Position numbers and translations under genes: made by a program. Source: Rhynchopus sp. YZ270_cl-10 (Eukaryota > Euglenozoa > Diplonemea > Diplonemida > Diplonemidae). Taken from it: a stretch of DNA of 64,000 bases. Position 1 is the stretch's first letter. Each line of letters opens with the position of its first letter. The stretch is taken from NCBI GenBank assembly GCA_964035575.1, contig OZ037880.1:1302001-1366000 (forward strand), written 5' to 3'. A model generated the notes under the pieces. It searched no databases. It worked only from the letters and a program-made list of their open reading frames with translations, and had not been told where the DNA came from. Positions 30,938-40,645 of the stretch are shown here, in pieces.

Positions 30938-32737
30938 ATGACACACGCAGAGGCGAGAGCGACGATGCAGCTCTCCTCAGAGGGTGCGGTCGGGGTGCCG
31001 CTGAAGTTTGTGCTCGTGCGCGGGCGGAGGGTGGTGGAGCAGCGGCGCACACGGCTCCTCTGCCCGAGCCTGGAGGACGTGAAGGGATGTGTGCGGCAGT
31101 GGGCGTGTGGGGCGTTCACGCTGCGCTACGTGGACGACGAGGGGGACCTGGTGACGGTGGACCTGGACGAGGAGTGGGCCGAGTGTGTGGCGCTCTGGCG
31201 GGAGGCACGTGGGACAGACGACGCGGACGCGGACGTGGACGTGGACGTGGATGTGTGTGCCCAACAACAGCGTGCCCTGCGTCTGGTGGTGGCGCTAGGT
31301 GCGCAGGATGGGTCTGCAGTGTGTCTTGGCCAGCAGAGACATCCGCGCCAGGCCTTCTGGGACCGCGTGCGCCAGCACCGTGACGCACAGAGAGACGGGC
31401 ACATGCACATGCACGGGCACGGGCACAGACACCAACACCACCAACACGTGCATGGTCGTCACGGCGCTATGCTGCCTGGGATTCGCCAGCTGTTGGCTGA
31501 GTGGCACGCACACGCACGGACACAGGGTCAGGAACAGAAGCAGCAGGAGGTTGAATCTGGGTCTGGGTCTGAGTCTGTGACGGACGTGACACCGTGCTGC
31601 CGTCGGAGTGTGAAGCACGCAGGTGAGCATGGTCCACGCTGCCGTGTGCACGGGAGGAAGAATGCAGATGCGACTGACGTTCCGCAGGCTGCGGTGGCAG
31701 AGGTGTGCTGTGCTGGCGAAGGATGTTGCTATGCAGTGACACGCAGACACGGCACACACTGCTGCCACATGTGCGCTCGTGGGGGAGGCCAGCACGGGCC
31801 ACGCTGTGAGCAGAGACACATGGAGACTTCTGATGTTGAGGCTGCTGCACCAGCAGTGGTGGGTGAAGACGACGTGCCGCAGTCTGTGCAGGAAGGGACA
31901 CCGTGCTGCCGTCGGAGTGTGAAGCACGCAGGTAAGCATGGTCCACGCTGCCGTGTGCACGGGAGGAAGAATGCAGATGCGACTGACGTCCTGGTGGAGC
32001 AGACAGAAGAAGGGACACCTGCAGAGGCAGTGAGTGAAGAAGTGAAGCCGTGCTGCCGCCGGAGTGTGAAACACGCAGGTAAACATGGTCCGCACTGCCG
32101 TGTGCACGGGAAGAAGAGTGGAGATGATGCCACTGACAAGGCTGCACAGACGGGGGCCACAGCACAGACACCTGAAGAGGTCGAAGCATTGCAGTCTGTG
32201 CAGGAAGGTACACCGTGCTGCCGTCGGAGTGTGAAGCACGCAGGTAAGCATGGTCCACATTGCCGTGTGCACGGGAAGAAGAGTGCAGACGCGACTGAGG
32301 CTGTGGAGGTGCCGAGCCAAGAGGAGGAGGAGGAGGAGGACGTCACTGCTGGTGTGTCGGATGCAGCCCTGCTTGTGTGTGCTGGGTGCAGCTTTGAGGT
32401 GACTGGTGTGCACGCCACACACTGCTGTGTGAGGTGTGCGAAGCATGCAGGCCAGCACGGGCCACGCTGCGAGCAGAAGATGTCGATGGCAGCGGAGGAG
32501 GACGTGCAGGTGGAGGACAACGAGGATGAGGATGAGGATGTGGTTGCTGTGCCGGCACAGACAGAAGAGACAGAGGCAGAGAGGGAGGAGGAGCAGGCAG
32601 CAACAGTTGTGTGTGAGGAGGACAGTGCGGGTGTGACTGCGCTGCGGAACATGGGGTTCGACATCACTGCAGACGTGCGTGCTGTGCTTGAGAGGCACAA
32701 CGGAGACGTTGCAGCTGTTTTGGAGGAGATGATGTGA
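30938..32737 (+). CDS. PB1 - Cys/His repeats - UBA protein, p62/NBR1-like (unit 1)
   Basis: 599 residues with no signal peptide, so probably cytoplasmic. An N-terminal PB1-like domain (about 22-92) has Lys23 in the first strand and an acidic OPCA-type segment (YVDDEGDL from Y64, then DEEW). A DADVDVDV run and a His-rich stretch (155-175, 11 His in 21 residues) follow. Four near-identical Cys/His units begin at P219, P322, P371 and P426 (CCRRSVKHAG, then HGPxCRVHG). Two longer relatives lie at about 257-292 and 481-514 (HCCxxC...GQHGPRCEQ). Acidic linkers separate them. The end (about 565-599) is UBA-like, with MGF and an NGDV loop. PB1 plus C-terminal UBA is the plan of p62/NBR1 selective-autophagy receptors, with the ZZ finger position taken by the repeats. 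WDRV near residue 139 is the only LIR-like stretch noticed. Metal binding is inferred. Confidence 0.8.
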   Translation: MTHAEARATMQLSSEGAVGVPLKFVLVRGRRVVEQRRTRLLCPSLEDVKGCVRQWACGAFTLRYVDDEGDLVTVDLDEEWAECVALWREARGTDDADADVDVDVDVCAQQQRALRLVVALGAQDGSAVCLGQQRHPRQAFWDRVRQHRDAQRDGHMHMHGHGHRHQHHQHVHGRHGAMLPGIRQLLAEWHAHARTQGQEQKQQEVESGSGSESVTDVTPCCRRSVKHAGEHGPRCRVHGRKNADATDVPQAAVAEVCCAGEGCCYAVTRRHGTHCCHMCARGGGQHGPRCEQRHMETSDVEAAAPAVVGEDDVPQSVQEGTPCCRRSVKHAGKHGPRCRVHGRKNADATDVLVEQTEEGTPAEAVSEEVKPCCRRSVKHAGKHGPHCRVHGKKSGDDATDKAAQTGATAQTPEEVEALQSVQEGTPCCRRSVKHAGKHGPHCRVHGKKSADATEAVEVPSQEEEEEEDVTAGVSDAALLVCAGCSFEVTGVHATHCCVRCAKHAGQHGPRCEQKMSMAAEEDVQVEDNEDEDEDVVAVPAQTEETEAEREEEQAATVVCEEDSAGVTALRNMGFDITADVRAVLERHNGDVAAVLEEMM

Positions 32738-33605
32738 TTTTGTTTTTTTTGTGTATTTTTGTTTGAAGGAGGTATTGATACATACGAGGGGAACCGATGC
32801 CGCGGCCATCCCAGATGAGTGCAGCGTGTGTGTGTGTGTCCAGCAGAATTATATGTTTCAACTCAATCCACTTTTCATGTGATGACCTCGTTGGGTGTAG
32901 TGCAGCTGCCACACGAGTGGTCTTCACTATCCTGAGGTGGCTTTGCATGGTTTTGTTTGCGGATACACACAACAACACTGCGTGCTGGTGATGCTGCTGT
33001 GGCGCACTGCACTGCCTTCGGGTGGGTGTGGTGCCTCTGATATTTGTTTCCGTTCCCTCGTGTTATTATTTTTGCTTTAGTTCCTTGTCCTTCTTGCTAG
33101 ACATTTTAACAACAACAACAACTAACGGTCATAGCGGGCAGTACGCATAAAAGCTGTTCTCGCCTCAAAGTTGGGTGGTTCACGCAAGTTTTGCTTCAGT
33201 TTTTGATGTTTTTTTGATGTTTTGAACCTACAGAGCAAAGTACCGTTCACCCCTTCTATCGAAACAAAGACTAGCCAGATAGACACGAGGGTGCATCGGT
33301 GTGGCTCGTGGCCTTTTGTTTTTTTTTCTCAAAAAGCCCATTTCATTGTGATTTTTTTTATTGTCTTTTCAAAATGCAAGGTTGTAGTTAGAAAAGAAGT
33401 TCTCAAAACAAAAGGGTTCGTTTGTACTTTGTATTGCACCAACCCCTCCCTCTACGTGTTATTGACGCAACACAACACAAGACAACACAACACAACTACA
33501 GGTAATTTTACTGCAAAAAGAAAAAAGAGAACTTTGCACACACACACACACACAAGAGTGAACCTACCTACCCGCTCACCCTTTCTTCTCCCTGCCTGTG
33601 GTTTG
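32738..33605. other. Array B spacer II (PB1/UBA gene to next peptidase gene)
   Basis: No gene is recognised. It has a T-rich stretch after the stop, a GT run near 32830, an ACA run near 33110, a GCATAAAAGC motif near 33146 that might be promoter-like, and a CA run near 33537-33553. From 33222 the frame is open into the downstream gene for 128 codons, but this looks like low-complexity leader. Copies lie at 39778-40645, 46811-47678 and 53844-54711. Confidence 0.75.
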
Positions 33606-36491
33606 ATGCGGCAGAGCATGGCACTGCTGGCTCTGTGTGTGGGGTTGGTGCAGGGAAGCATCTACTCGCAGTACACCCTGGACGGCCCTGAGGTGACGGA
33701 CACGTTTGGGAGGACGAGCACAACGAAGAAGCTTGCGCTTGGGTCTGGCAGCAACGCAGTGTGTGGGAAGTCGTACCACATGCGGAGCGGGGACTTCATC
33801 AGCCTGAAGGAGGGGAACGGGGCACCCACTGGGAACGTTGACTTTTCAATTGCGGGCTACGTGAAGCCTGTGACGATGACGAGAAAGGGACGCACGCTGT
33901 TCACGCTTGGTGGGACGGACAGGGCTTCGGACAGGTCACGTGATAACTGGGGTGCGTGGGTGATGGTGGACCGTTACGGACGTCTGAGTGTGCGCACGCC
34001 ACTCATTCGTGTGAGGAGCAGTGGAAAGGTTGTGGTGGGTGTGTGGCACCAGGTTGTGTTGACGTACACAGCTGCAGAGACAATGCTGCGGCTGTGGGTC
34101 GACGACAAGCTTGTGCTGTCGAAGCGTGCGACGATGGACCTGCAGCAGAGTTCGAGGTACGGCGGGATGGCGATTGGGGAGTACCACCTGGGGGGCTCAA
34201 GGTTGTCGCGTGACGGGGAGTTCTTTGTCGACCAGGTGAGCTTTGCGGACCACGTGATGACGCCACAGGAGGCACGTGCGCCGTGCCTGGGGGTGACGGT
34301 GGCAGAGACGGAGGCTCCTCGCACAGGAGCACCTGCCACTTCTGCGCCTGCCACACGTGCACCACCAAGACCAACACCAAGACCAACACCAAGACCCACA
34401 CAGCCTCCTGCCACATCTGCACCAGCCACACCAGCACCACGTACAAGCACACCTGCGAGGAGCACGCCACCGTCGTCGTCGTCCTCGGCTGCAGTGTGTG
34501 CGCAACGTGGTGCTGTGTGCGGTGTGGTGCGTGCGCAGGACGGGACAACTGTGCAGTGCGGGAGCTGTGCAGCGGCGGGGATGGTGTGTTCGTTCAACCG
34601 CTGCGAGGCACGCTGTGCGCTGGCAGACATCGGACAGGGGGGGCCCTTTGACGCAAGCCTGTTCGCGTACGTGCCGCTCGAGTTTTCCTACGAAGACCTG
34701 TCTGCACACGCCCACGCAGTGTCGGCGGAGCTGTTCCCTACGGACAGGCGCGAGCAGGAGTTCCCGTACGAAAGTGTGACGGACATGAGGTCGCGCGCAG
34801 TGCGTGTGGACTTTGGTGCGCTGTCTGCTGGGCCGGGCGGTGTGACGCTGTCGCTGAAGGTGCAGCCGCACACAGCGGGGCAGACGGGTGTGCTGCTGCA
34901 GTCTGAGGCGGTGACGGTTGCCGAGGACGCAGGGCGTGTGTCGGTGGCAGTGCGGGCTGCAGGCGGGAGGAGGGCGGAGGTGGCGGTGGTGCACACGACA
35001 GCGCTCTCGCACCGCCACTGCAACCACGTGGCAGTGGTGGTTGCTGCCGACGGTGCTGTGGCTGTGTACGTGAACGGTGTGGCTGCAGGCGGTGCGCCTG
35101 TGTCTGTGTCGGGGAAGACGATACAGCTGAGGGGCGTGCTCTCTGTGCCACAGCACCCTGGGAAGGTGTGGGACGTGCGTGTGTACTCGCGTGCCCTGGG
35201 TGCGGCAGAGGTGGAGACGCTGGGGAACAGGTGCGGGGCTGTTGGGACGTCGTCGCTGGTGGTGCCCGACGCAACGCTGCCGAACTTCCTGTGCGGTGTG
35301 TACGAGTGCATCTACTGGCCTGAGGGGGTGACGGACACAACGCAGGACAGCTTCGAGTACCAGCTCTCGGGACACGACATGACCTGGGAGCACAACGTGC
35401 TGGAGACAGGGATGTACGTGCACGGGGCGCTGTGTGCCGAGTACGCAAAGCCACGCCAGGTGCTGCTGACGGACGGGTACCGCCGGTCGTGGGTGAGCAA
35501 GTTCAACTTTGGGAAGGCGTGGAACCAGTACGTGCTGCACGAGAACTTCCACGCGTACCAGAAGCGTGCACAGGGGTCGACGAAGTTCCTTGCAGAGTCG
35601 ACTGCGTCGTGGGGTGCGTTCTCACAGAAGCCGACTGCGTACGACACGATTCTCGGGATGTACACCCTGCAGCCGCAGCTGGCGCTGTGGACGACACAGA
35701 GCTCGACCTTCGCAGACGGGATTGTGGACATTGGGAAGGGCGGGCACCAGTACGGGGCGGCGATCTGGGACTGGTTCGTGACACACCACGTGCTTGGGGA
35801 CGACTTCTGGGTGGGGAAGGTGTACAACCGTGCGCGCCTTGGGCTGGCACCGCTGAGTGGTGCACCTGCGGAGGGGATGTACAACGCCCTTGCGGAGGCT
35901 GGGTACGACATGCGTGAGGTCTTCAGCGACTTTGCGGCACGTGTGACGACGTGGGACGTCGACTACGAAGAGACCTTCCGTGCGTCTGAGGAAGGGTCGT
36001 TCCGCCGTCTGAACGGGAACAACAAGAACAACAAGGAGGACCCTGTGGCCGACGAGGAGGTTGACAACAAGGTGGCTGTCTTCTACGGTGCCGGCGGCAC
36101 GGACGGGGCGTGGGTGTCTGTGCCTGGGCGGTACATGATCGGGGACTGGGCCTTCAACGCGTACGAGGTGTCGGGTGTGGCGACAGGGACACAGTACACA
36201 GTGGGTGTGGTGCCGTCTGCTGCGAACCCTGCCTACTCTGAGTTCCGTGCACAGGCTGTTGTGCACAACACAGCGACTGGGGAGCGGCGCTACGTGCGGC
36301 TCCCTGCAGCGGTGGCAGGGACGGGCGGCAAGGCTGTGACGGCAACGGTGCGTGTGGGTGCCGGGGAGACGCTGTACTTGGTGGTGGCAAACACGCCTGC
36401 AACGCAGTTCACAGACTTCCTCGCGTACTCGTACCACTACCTCATCCAGGAGGGGGGTGGGCCACACGTCCCAGTTCCGGACCGTGTGTGA
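33606..36491 (+). CDS. Secreted LamG - HExxH metallopeptidase-like protein (unit 2)
   Basis: This intact 961-residue copy has the same protein sequence as unit 1. Unlike unit 1 it has the array B spacer as upstream region. I chose the ATG that begins the signal peptide; the in-frame ATG 128 codons upstream would put Lys/Thr-rich low-complexity sequence before it and is absent from unit 1. Confidence 0.85.
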   Translation: MRQSMALLALCVGLVQGSIYSQYTLDGPEVTDTFGRTSTTKKLALGSGSNAVCGKSYHMRSGDFISLKEGNGAPTGNVDFSIAGYVKPVTMTRKGRTLFTLGGTDRASDRSRDNWGAWVMVDRYGRLSVRTPLIRVRSSGKVVVGVWHQVVLTYTAAETMLRLWVDDKLVLSKRATMDLQQSSRYGGMAIGEYHLGGSRLSRDGEFFVDQVSFADHVMTPQEARAPCLGVTVAETEAPRTGAPATSAPATRAPPRPTPRPTPRPTQPPATSAPATPAPRTSTPARSTPPSSSSSAAVCAQRGAVCGVVRAQDGTTVQCGSCAAAGMVCSFNRCEARCALADIGQGGPFDASLFAYVPLEFSYEDLSAHAHAVSAELFPTDRREQEFPYESVTDMRSRAVRVDFGALSAGPGGVTLSLKVQPHTAGQTGVLLQSEAVTVAEDAGRVSVAVRAAGGRRAEVAVVHTTALSHRHCNHVAVVVAADGAVAVYVNGVAAGGAPVSVSGKTIQLRGVLSVPQHPGKVWDVRVYSRALGAAEVETLGNRCGAVGTSSLVVPDATLPNFLCGVYECIYWPEGVTDTTQDSFEYQLSGHDMTWEHNVLETGMYVHGALCAEYAKPRQVLLTDGYRRSWVSKFNFGKAWNQYVLHENFHAYQKRAQGSTKFLAESTASWGAFSQKPTAYDTILGMYTLQPQLALWTTQSSTFADGIVDIGKGGHQYGAAIWDWFVTHHVLGDDFWVGKVYNRARLGLAPLSGAPAEGMYNALAEAGYDMREVFSDFAARVTTWDVDYEETFRASEEGSFRRLNGNNKNNKEDPVADEEVDNKVAVFYGAGGTDGAWVSVPGRYMIGDWAFNAYEVSGVATGTQYTVGVVPSAANPAYSEFRAQAVVHNTATGERRYVRLPAAVAGTGGKAVTATVRVGAGETLYLVVANTPATQFTDFLAYSYHYLIQEGGGPHVPVPDRV

Positions 36492-37977
36492 GAGACAAAT
36501 GGGGGAATCCTCCGGCAAGGTAAAGACAAAGAGAGGCACAGAGAATCACCCATTTTACTGATAGCAACAAAAACCCCCACCGCCAATCGAATGTCTTTAC
36601 CTTTGCCCTTTGCCCTTTCTTATTAATCATTTCAAAAAAAAAGAATATTGAGGAAACTGACACCTTTTTAATTTACGGACACTCTTTTTGTCTTCATCGC
36701 ATTTTCTATTGCAAAGCGTTCGGGACACACACACACATACATATATACATACAATGTAGTGTGTCTTCTTTTTTTGTTATATTTTGTTCAACACACCATT
36801 GTTTCGATTTTAATACGTTAGCAACCAGTCATGAAACACATGGCACATCCACGATACATACAATACATGCACCCTGTTGTGCTGCTGCAGTGTGGCAAGG
36901 TGTGTCACTGCCCTGTCTGCGTTTCGTGTTTGTGTGTGTTTTTCTGCACGTGTTGCCCACACAGGTCCGCCGGTTGTTTGCTTCAATAGGTTGGTCTGTA
37001 TCATCATTTTTGTTTATTATCCCCGTTGAGACTTTGTTCTTCACATAGATCCATGTGTCTCGTGAAGTGCATTCGTCTTGACAAGTTTCGATTTTTTTTC
37101 TGTTTTGTTTTCTGTTCCACTAATATACCCTTTTCAAGCGAAATAAGCCTTTCATTTTTGTTTTAAATTTCATGCTTGTTTCGGGACGTTCTTGTGCACT
37201 GCTCATGCACTATCCATGTGATGTACAGGTAGTCCAATTTTTGCCCCTTATTTTCTTAGCTTTTTTGTTCACCCCACTCTACAGTTTTCATGTTTGCTCG
37301 ATCCCTTCAATGGGAACACAACAGCTTTTGCTGTTTTTCTTTTGTTTTTGTTCTTTTGCCCCAAAAACTATTTTGTGAAGGCGGAACAAAAAATATACCA
37401 CAGCAGACGCAGCATACTTGTCTTTTGTACGTGGCAGGCACCTTGTGCACCTTTTGGCACAGTGTGGTTTTATTATTATAGAAAACAGAATCTTCTTTGT
37501 GGACAGCACAACAACTTTTGCTCAGTTCTGACCTTCTCCTCTTCCGTTGAGAGGAAAGTGTCCGGACCACGTTGTGCCACAGAAGGTTGCAGGACACGTC
37601 GGTTGCCACCTGGCACACACGGCGCTTTCTTGGCTGTTTATATCACCACTTTCCCTCTTCCCTCTTCCCTCCTCCGTTCATCGCATTTTCCAAAAGAAAT
37701 GTAAAAGAAAAGAATACGCTCTGTAGGGCTGGTTTTTTGTACACTGCTTCCTGCACCACACCCCACACCCTGCACCCCACCCGCCCACAAAACACACCCA
37801 CACACCCACACACCCACAGACCATATCCTTCCATACACATTACTCTTATTGGTGACCACACATTTTTGTCTACACTAACCTAACTAACCAAAGCAAAAGA
37901 GGAGAACCACGAAGAGCAAGCACAACACAACGGAGCCAGCAGCGCCAGCAGGTACGGTCGGAGCGAGGACAGCGACA

Positions 37978-39777
37978 ATGACACACGCAGAGGCGAGAGC
38001 GACGATGCAGCTCTCCTCAGAGGGTGCGGTCGGGGTGCCGCTGAAGTTTGTGCTCGTGCGCGGGCGGAGGGTGGTGGAGCAGCGGCGCACACGGCTCCTC
38101 TGCCCGAGCCTGGAGGACGTGAAGGGATGTGTGCGGCAGTGGGCGTGTGGGGCGTTCACGCTGCGCTACGTGGACGACGAGGGGGACCTGGTGACGGTGG
38201 ACCTGGACGAGGAGTGGGCCGAGTGTGTGGCGCTCTGGCGGGAGGCACGTGGGACAGACGACGCGGACGCGGACGTGGACGTGGACGTGGATGTGTGTGC
38301 CCAACAACAGCGTGCCCTGCGTCTGGTGGTGGCGCTAGGTGCGCAGGATGGGTCTGCAGTGTGTCTTGGCCAGCAGAGACATCCGCGCCAGGCCTTCTGG
38401 GACCGCGTGCGCCAGCACCGTGACGCACAGAGAGACGGGCACATGCACATGCACGGGCACGGGCACAGACACCAACACCACCAACACGTGCATGGTCGTC
38501 ACGGCGCTATGCTGCCTGGGATTCGCCAGCTGTTGGCTGAGTGGCACGCACACGCACGGACACAGGGTCAGGAACAGAAGCAGCAGGAGGTTGAATCTGG
38601 GTCTGGGTCTGAGTCTGTGACGGACGTGACACCGTGCTGCCGTCGGAGTGTGAAGCACGCAGGTGAGCATGGTCCACGCTGCCGTGTGCACGGGAGGAAG
38701 AATGCAGATGCGACTGACGTTCCGCAGGCTGCGGTGGCAGAGGTGTGCTGTGCTGGCGAAGGATGTTGCTATGCAGTGACACGCAGACACGGCACACACT
38801 GCTGCCACATGTGCGCTCGTGGGGGAGGCCAGCACGGGCCACGCTGTGAGCAGAGACACATGGAGACTTCTGATGTTGAGGCTGCTGCACCAGCAGTGGT
38901 GGGTGAAGACGACGTGCCGCAGTCTGTGCAGGAAGGGACACCGTGCTGCCGTCGGAGTGTGAAGCACGCAGGTAAGCATGGTCCACGCTGCCGTGTGCAC
39001 GGGAGGAAGAATGCAGATGCGACTGACGTCCTGGTGGAGCAGACAGAAGAAGGGACACCTGCAGAGGCAGTGAGTGAAGAAGTGAAGCCGTGCTGCCGCC
39101 GGAGTGTGAAACACGCAGGTAAACATGGTCCGCACTGCCGTGTGCACGGGAAGAAGAGTGGAGATGATGCCACTGACAAGGCTGCACAGACGGGGGCCAC
39201 AGCACAGACACCTGAAGAGGTCGAAGCATTGCAGTCTGTGCAGGAAGGTACACCGTGCTGCCGTCGGAGTGTGAAGCACGCAGGTAAGCATGGTCCACAT
39301 TGCCGTGTGCACGGGAAGAAGAGTGCAGACGCGACTGAGGCTGTGGAGGTGCCGAGCCAAGAGGAGGAGGAGGAGGAGGACGTCACTGCTGGTGTGTCGG
39401 ATGCAGCCCTGCTTGTGTGTGCTGGGTGCAGCTTTGAGGTGACTGGTGTGCACGCCACACACTGCTGTGTGAGGTGTGCGAAGCATGCAGGCCAGCACGG
39501 GCCACGCTGCGAGCAGAAGATGTCGATGGCAGCGGAGGAGGACGTGCAGGTGGAGGACAACGAGGATGAGGATGAGGATGTGGTTGCTGTGCCGGCACAG
39601 ACAGAAGAGACAGAGGCAGAGAGGGAGGAGGAGCAGGCAGCAACAGTTGTGTGTGAGGAGGACAGTGCGGGTGTGACTGCGCTGCGGAACATGGGGTTCG
39701 ACATCACTGCAGACGTGCGTGCTGTGCTTGAGAGGCACAACGGAGACGTTGCAGCTGTTTTGGAGGAGATGATGTGA
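37978..39777 (+). CDS. PB1 - Cys/His repeats - UBA protein (unit 2)
   Basis: This 599-residue copy is identical to the unit 1 protein. The spacer in front of it carries the only unit-length difference of array B, a duplicated CCCTCTT near 37660, about 320 bp upstream of the start. Confidence 0.8.
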   Translation: MTHAEARATMQLSSEGAVGVPLKFVLVRGRRVVEQRRTRLLCPSLEDVKGCVRQWACGAFTLRYVDDEGDLVTVDLDEEWAECVALWREARGTDDADADVDVDVDVCAQQQRALRLVVALGAQDGSAVCLGQQRHPRQAFWDRVRQHRDAQRDGHMHMHGHGHRHQHHQHVHGRHGAMLPGIRQLLAEWHAHARTQGQEQKQQEVESGSGSESVTDVTPCCRRSVKHAGEHGPRCRVHGRKNADATDVPQAAVAEVCCAGEGCCYAVTRRHGTHCCHMCARGGGQHGPRCEQRHMETSDVEAAAPAVVGEDDVPQSVQEGTPCCRRSVKHAGKHGPRCRVHGRKNADATDVLVEQTEEGTPAEAVSEEVKPCCRRSVKHAGKHGPHCRVHGKKSGDDATDKAAQTGATAQTPEEVEALQSVQEGTPCCRRSVKHAGKHGPHCRVHGKKSADATEAVEVPSQEEEEEEDVTAGVSDAALLVCAGCSFEVTGVHATHCCVRCAKHAGQHGPRCEQKMSMAAEEDVQVEDNEDEDEDVVAVPAQTEETEAEREEEQAATVVCEEDSAGVTALRNMGFDITADVRAVLERHNGDVAAVLEEMM

Positions 39778-40645
39778 TTTTGTTTTTTTTGTGTATTTTT
39801 GTTTGAAGGAGGTATTGATACATACGAGGGGAACCGATGCCGCGGCCATCCCAGATGAGTGCAGCGTGTGTGTGTGTGTCCAGCAGAATTATATGTTTCA
39901 ACTCAATCCACTTTTCATGTGATGACCTCGTTGGGTGTAGTGCAGCTGCCACACGAGTGGTCTTCACTATCCTGAGGTGGCTTTGCATGGTTTTGTTTGC
40001 GGATACACACAACAACACTGCGTGCTGGTGATGCTGCTGTGGCGCACTGCACTGCCTTCGGGTGGGTGTGGTGCCTCTGATATTTGTTTCCGTTCCCTCG
40101 TGTTATTATTTTTGCTTTAGTTCCTTGTCCTTCTTGCTAGACATTTTAACAACAACAACAACTAACGGTCATAGCGGGCAGTACGCATAAAAGCTGTTCT
40201 CGCCTCAAAGTTGGGTGGTTCACGCAAGTTTTGCTTCAGTTTTTGATGTTTTTTTGATGTTTTGAACCTACAGAGCAAAGTACCGTTCACCCCTTCTATC
40301 GAAACAAAGACTAGCCAGATAGACACGAGGGTGCATCGGTGTGGCTCGTGGCCTTTTGTTTTTTTTTCTCAAAAAGCCCATTTCATTGTGATTTTTTTTA
40401 TTGTCTTTTCAAAATGCAAGGTTGTAGTTAGAAAAGAAGTTCTCAAAACAAAAGGGTTCGTTTGTACTTTGTATTGCACCAACCCCTCCCTCTACGTGTT
40501 ATTGACGCAACACAACACAAGACAACACAACACAACTACAGGTAATTTTACTGCAAAAAGAAAAAAGAGAACTTTGCACACACACACACACACAAGAGTG
40601 AACCTACCTACCCGCTCACCCTTTCTTCTCCCTGCCTGTGGTTTG

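Noticed and set aside
31295-32809. 504-codon minus-strand frame over the PB1/UBA gene
   Set aside because: Its composition simply mirrors the Cys/His repeats of the sense gene, and no domain is visible.
33222-33605. 128-codon in-frame extension upstream of the peptidase gene in units 2-5
   Set aside because: It is Lys/Thr/Phe-rich low-complexity sequence, would bury the signal peptide, and is missing in front of the first unit.
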